From the NCBI GenBank assembly GCA_930980675.1, contig CAKNIU010000011.1, positions 1 to 31,758 on the forward strand: a stretch of 31,758 bases of DNA, written 5' to 3'. How positions within the stretch are numbered: position 1 is the stretch's first letter; every line of letters starts with the position of its first letter. Source of the stretch: an uncultured Clostridium sp. (GTDB lineage: Bacteria; Bacillota_A; Clostridia; TANB77; CAG-508). Position numbers and translations under genes: made by a program. Below, piece by piece: positions 30,023 to 31,758 of the stretch. Below the pieces are notes generated by a model. The model worked only from the letters and a program-made list of their open reading frames with translations. It made no database searches and was not told where the DNA came from.

Positions 30023-31579
30023 ATGAGTACTGAAACAGACAAAATAAAAAGAAAACTTCTTGTAAAATACCCTACATTTGGTAGTATAATTGCAAATTTA
30101 GATTTTCAGCCAAGCAATAGTATAGATACAGCAGGTACTGACGGCAAAGTACTTTTATATAATCCTGATTTTTTAAATAATTTAAATGAAAATCAGCAAA
30201 TTTTCTTATTTGCCCATGAAGTGTGTCACGTAGCCTTCGACCACATATTTAGAAGTGAAGGAAAAGACAAAGATTCATGGAATACAGCTGCAGATGCTGT
30301 AACTAATGCACTGCTAGTTCAAGATGGGTTAACTATGATTGATGGAGTCGTTAATATTCCAGAAGCAATAAATTATGATGTAGAAGAAATGTATAATAAA
30401 TTATTAAAAGAGAAACAGCAAAGTCAAGGAGCGTCAAGCAGTCAAGAACAACAAAATTCACAAGAAAGTAAAGCAACTGCTAATTCTCAAGCAAGTCAAA
30501 AACAGCAAGGCTCACAGGAAAATCAAGAAAATCAAACATCTCAAAAAGGTCAAGCTCAACAAGATTTGAACGGGCATACTGAACAAAATGAAAAAGCAGA
30601 CGTTGGACACGATACACATAGTTTGTGGGATAAAGCAATAGAAGATAGAAAAAAAGAGCTGGAACAAGAGAAATCAGAAGGAGAAAAAGGAGATAGAACA
30701 GAGAGTTCCGACACAAAAAAAGAAAGTTCCAATCCAAAAAGCGAAGATGTAAAACCGGAAGAACAAAAGCAAGAAAAAAGTAATGATGATTCGAATAACA
30801 ATCAAAAAGCAAAAGATAAAAAAGAGCAAGAAAAGAAAGTAAAAGATAAGAATAAAGCAAAGGAAAAGAATGAATTTGTTAAGCAAGGTGAAAGAGAAAC
30901 ATTTAAACAAAATAGAATAGAAAGAAAAAAGAGATTACAAGAATTAAGCAAAGAATTAGCCAAACAGTCTTCACAAGAGGCAGGAAATGAAATACAAAGA
31001 GAAGGAAAAAAGATTTCAGACATAGGTATATCTCTACCATTAATTGACTGGCGAAGATTATTAAGACAAGCAATAAAATTTGATGAAGAATGGACTAGAA
31101 AAAATGCTAGAATGAGAGATGGATTTTTTAGATATAGATTAGAGCAAATTCCAATTCCTGAAACAGAAATTGTATTAGATACAAGTGGCTCAGTAAGTGA
31201 AATTTTATTAAAGAATTTCTTAAGAGAATGTAAAAATATTTTAGAAAATTCAAGAGTGAAGGTCGGATGCTTTAATACAGAATTTCATGGATTTACAGAA
31301 ATTAAACACATCGAGGATATTGATAATATGCAATTTCCAATCGGCGGAGGTACAAACTTTGACGCTGCAGTTAAAGCATTTTCAAGAAGAGCTTGTAATA
31401 AAATAATATTTACAGATGGACAAGCACCTATGCCAAAAGAAACAGTAAGAAATGTTATATGGATTGTTTTTAGCAATGAAAAGATTAAACCTAAAGGTGG
31501 AAGAGTTATTAGCATTACTGGTGAACAATTGCAAAAATTATGTACTTTTGTAAAAAAAGATGTAGAAGTGGATAGGTAA
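30023..31579 (+). CDS. Zincin-like metallopeptidase fused to a VWA-like domain (DUF2201 type)
   Basis: I start at ATG 30023 behind GGAGG (30014-30018); the frame reaches back to 29993, inside the previous gene. The 518-residue protein has an N-terminal putative metallopeptidase domain with HEVCHVAFDH (H65, E66, H69, H74). A very polar Gln/Ser/Glu/Lys-rich linker runs from about 135 to 320. A C-terminal VWA-like domain has the metal site DTSGSVS (D386), GGGTNF and FTDG. MoxR ATPases typically work with VWA proteins, so this is the expected partner of the two AAA fusions. A peptidase effector role is inferred, not shown. Confidence 0.87.
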   Translation: MSTETDKIKRKLLVKYPTFGSIIANLDFQPSNSIDTAGTDGKVLLYNPDFLNNLNENQQIFLFAHEVCHVAFDHIFRSEGKDKDSWNTAADAVTNALLVQDGLTMIDGVVNIPEAINYDVEEMYNKLLKEKQQSQGASSSQEQQNSQESKATANSQASQKQQGSQENQENQTSQKGQAQQDLNGHTEQNEKADVGHDTHSLWDKAIEDRKKELEQEKSEGEKGDRTESSDTKKESSNPKSEDVKPEEQKQEKSNDDSNNNQKAKDKKEQEKKVKDKNKAKEKNEFVKQGERETFKQNRIERKKRLQELSKELAKQSSQEAGNEIQREGKKISDIGISLPLIDWRRLLRQAIKFDEEWTRKNARMRDGFFRYRLEQIPIPETEIVLDTSGSVSEILLKNFLRECKNILENSRVKVGCFNTEFHGFTEIKHIEDIDNMQFPIGGGTNFDAAVKAFSRRACNKIIFTDGQAPMPKETVRNVIWIVFSNEKIKPKGGRVISITGEQLQKLCTFVKKDVEVDR

Positions 31580-31604
31580 TAAATCTTATATTAGGAGAAT
31601 CTAA

Positions 31605-31758
31605 TTGAAAAATTTTAATGATTTTTTAGGAATAAAAGAGTTTGAATATGGAAAAATATTTACAGTAATATCATCACCTAATAGAGACATTTTATATGCC
31701 GGAAGATTTTATTATCCAATTATTGCAACAAATATAAATAATAGTATTGTTATTTCAT
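31605..31758 (+). CDS. Unidentified protein, N-terminal part (runs off the window)
   Basis: TTG at 31605 follows AGGAGA (31593-31598) at six bases and opens a frame of 51 codons to the window edge, starting (M)KNFNDFLGIKEFEYGKIFTV and continuing YAGRFYYPIIATNINNSIV. It lies 25 bases after the VWA gene, so probably in the same operon. The fragment is too short to name. Confidence 0.55.
   Translation, partial: MKNFNDFLGIKEFEYGKIFTVISSPNRDILYAGRFYYPIIATNINNSIVIS

Noticed and set aside
30480..31023. Several minus-strand ORFs antisense to the VWA gene
   Set aside because: They are Phe/Leu/Ser-rich shadows of the Glu/Lys/Gln-rich linker, with no RBS or family signal. The same holds for minus-strand ORFs opposite both AAA genes, glmM and the flippase.

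Overview
The window is a stretch of an AT-rich (roughly 30% GC) Bacillota chromosome, most likely an uncultured anaerobic Clostridia-type gut bacterium. The evidence is strong AGGAGG-type ribosome binding sites, sigma-A promoters, AGA/GGA-type codon use, anaerobic enzymes (a likely pyrophosphate-type phosphofructokinase, indolepyruvate:ferredoxin oxidoreductase, radical SAM, L-lactate dehydrogenase) and many short accessory cassettes. No phage, IS transposase, rRNA, intact tRNA or CRISPR array is visible.

Layout. 1-642: tail of a phosphofructokinase and a decayed CYTH-like gene. 765-3879: an ABC exporter with one ATPase flanked by two related but unequal ABC-2 permeases. 3986-5969: a promoter and terminator-bearing structured leader, then a P-loop kinase-like protein, a GNAT acetyltransferase and a Nudix hydrolase. 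6027-8608: a MntA/HepT toxin-antitoxin pair running directly into argS. 8744-11253: Alg14-like and Alg13-like glycosyltransferase halves plus a lipid-linked saccharide flippase. 11363-13659: a CmpB-type membrane protein and glmM. 13977-15982: a small membrane protein and an ECF sigma/anti-sigma pair. 16082-18975: a strong promoter, an 8-codon ORF (MDMRTAGN), a hairpin, and a radical SAM/SPASM - TIM barrel - GNAT operon. 19055-21790: a frameshifted histidine phosphatase and, on the minus strand, iorA-iorB with iorA lacking the usual ferredoxin domain. 22215-25548: ldh and a HelD-type helicase, separated by repeats.

The most unusual part is 25532-31758. It has a promoter inside the end of helD, two paralogous fusion proteins, a small Walker-less AAA-like protein between them, and a zincin-plus-VWA protein. 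Each fusion protein has an N-terminal DUF6273-like module whose halves appear in swapped order, then a MoxR/dynein-type AAA+ ATPase. The two AAA parts share a 215-base identical block. The sensor-like modules diverge sharply just before the conserved ARPALP or ARLALP motif, and one carries a cluster of NNC codons foreign to the surrounding gene. I read this as a MoxR-VWA ATP-driven sensing or conflict system with a variable, lectin-like input domain. Whether a diversity-generating retroelement drives the variation cannot be settled here, because no reverse transcriptase or template repeat is in the window.

The second candidate novelty is the mini-ORF and radical SAM operon, which has the layout of an ultra-short peptide gene or leader peptide followed by a hairpin and modification enzymes.
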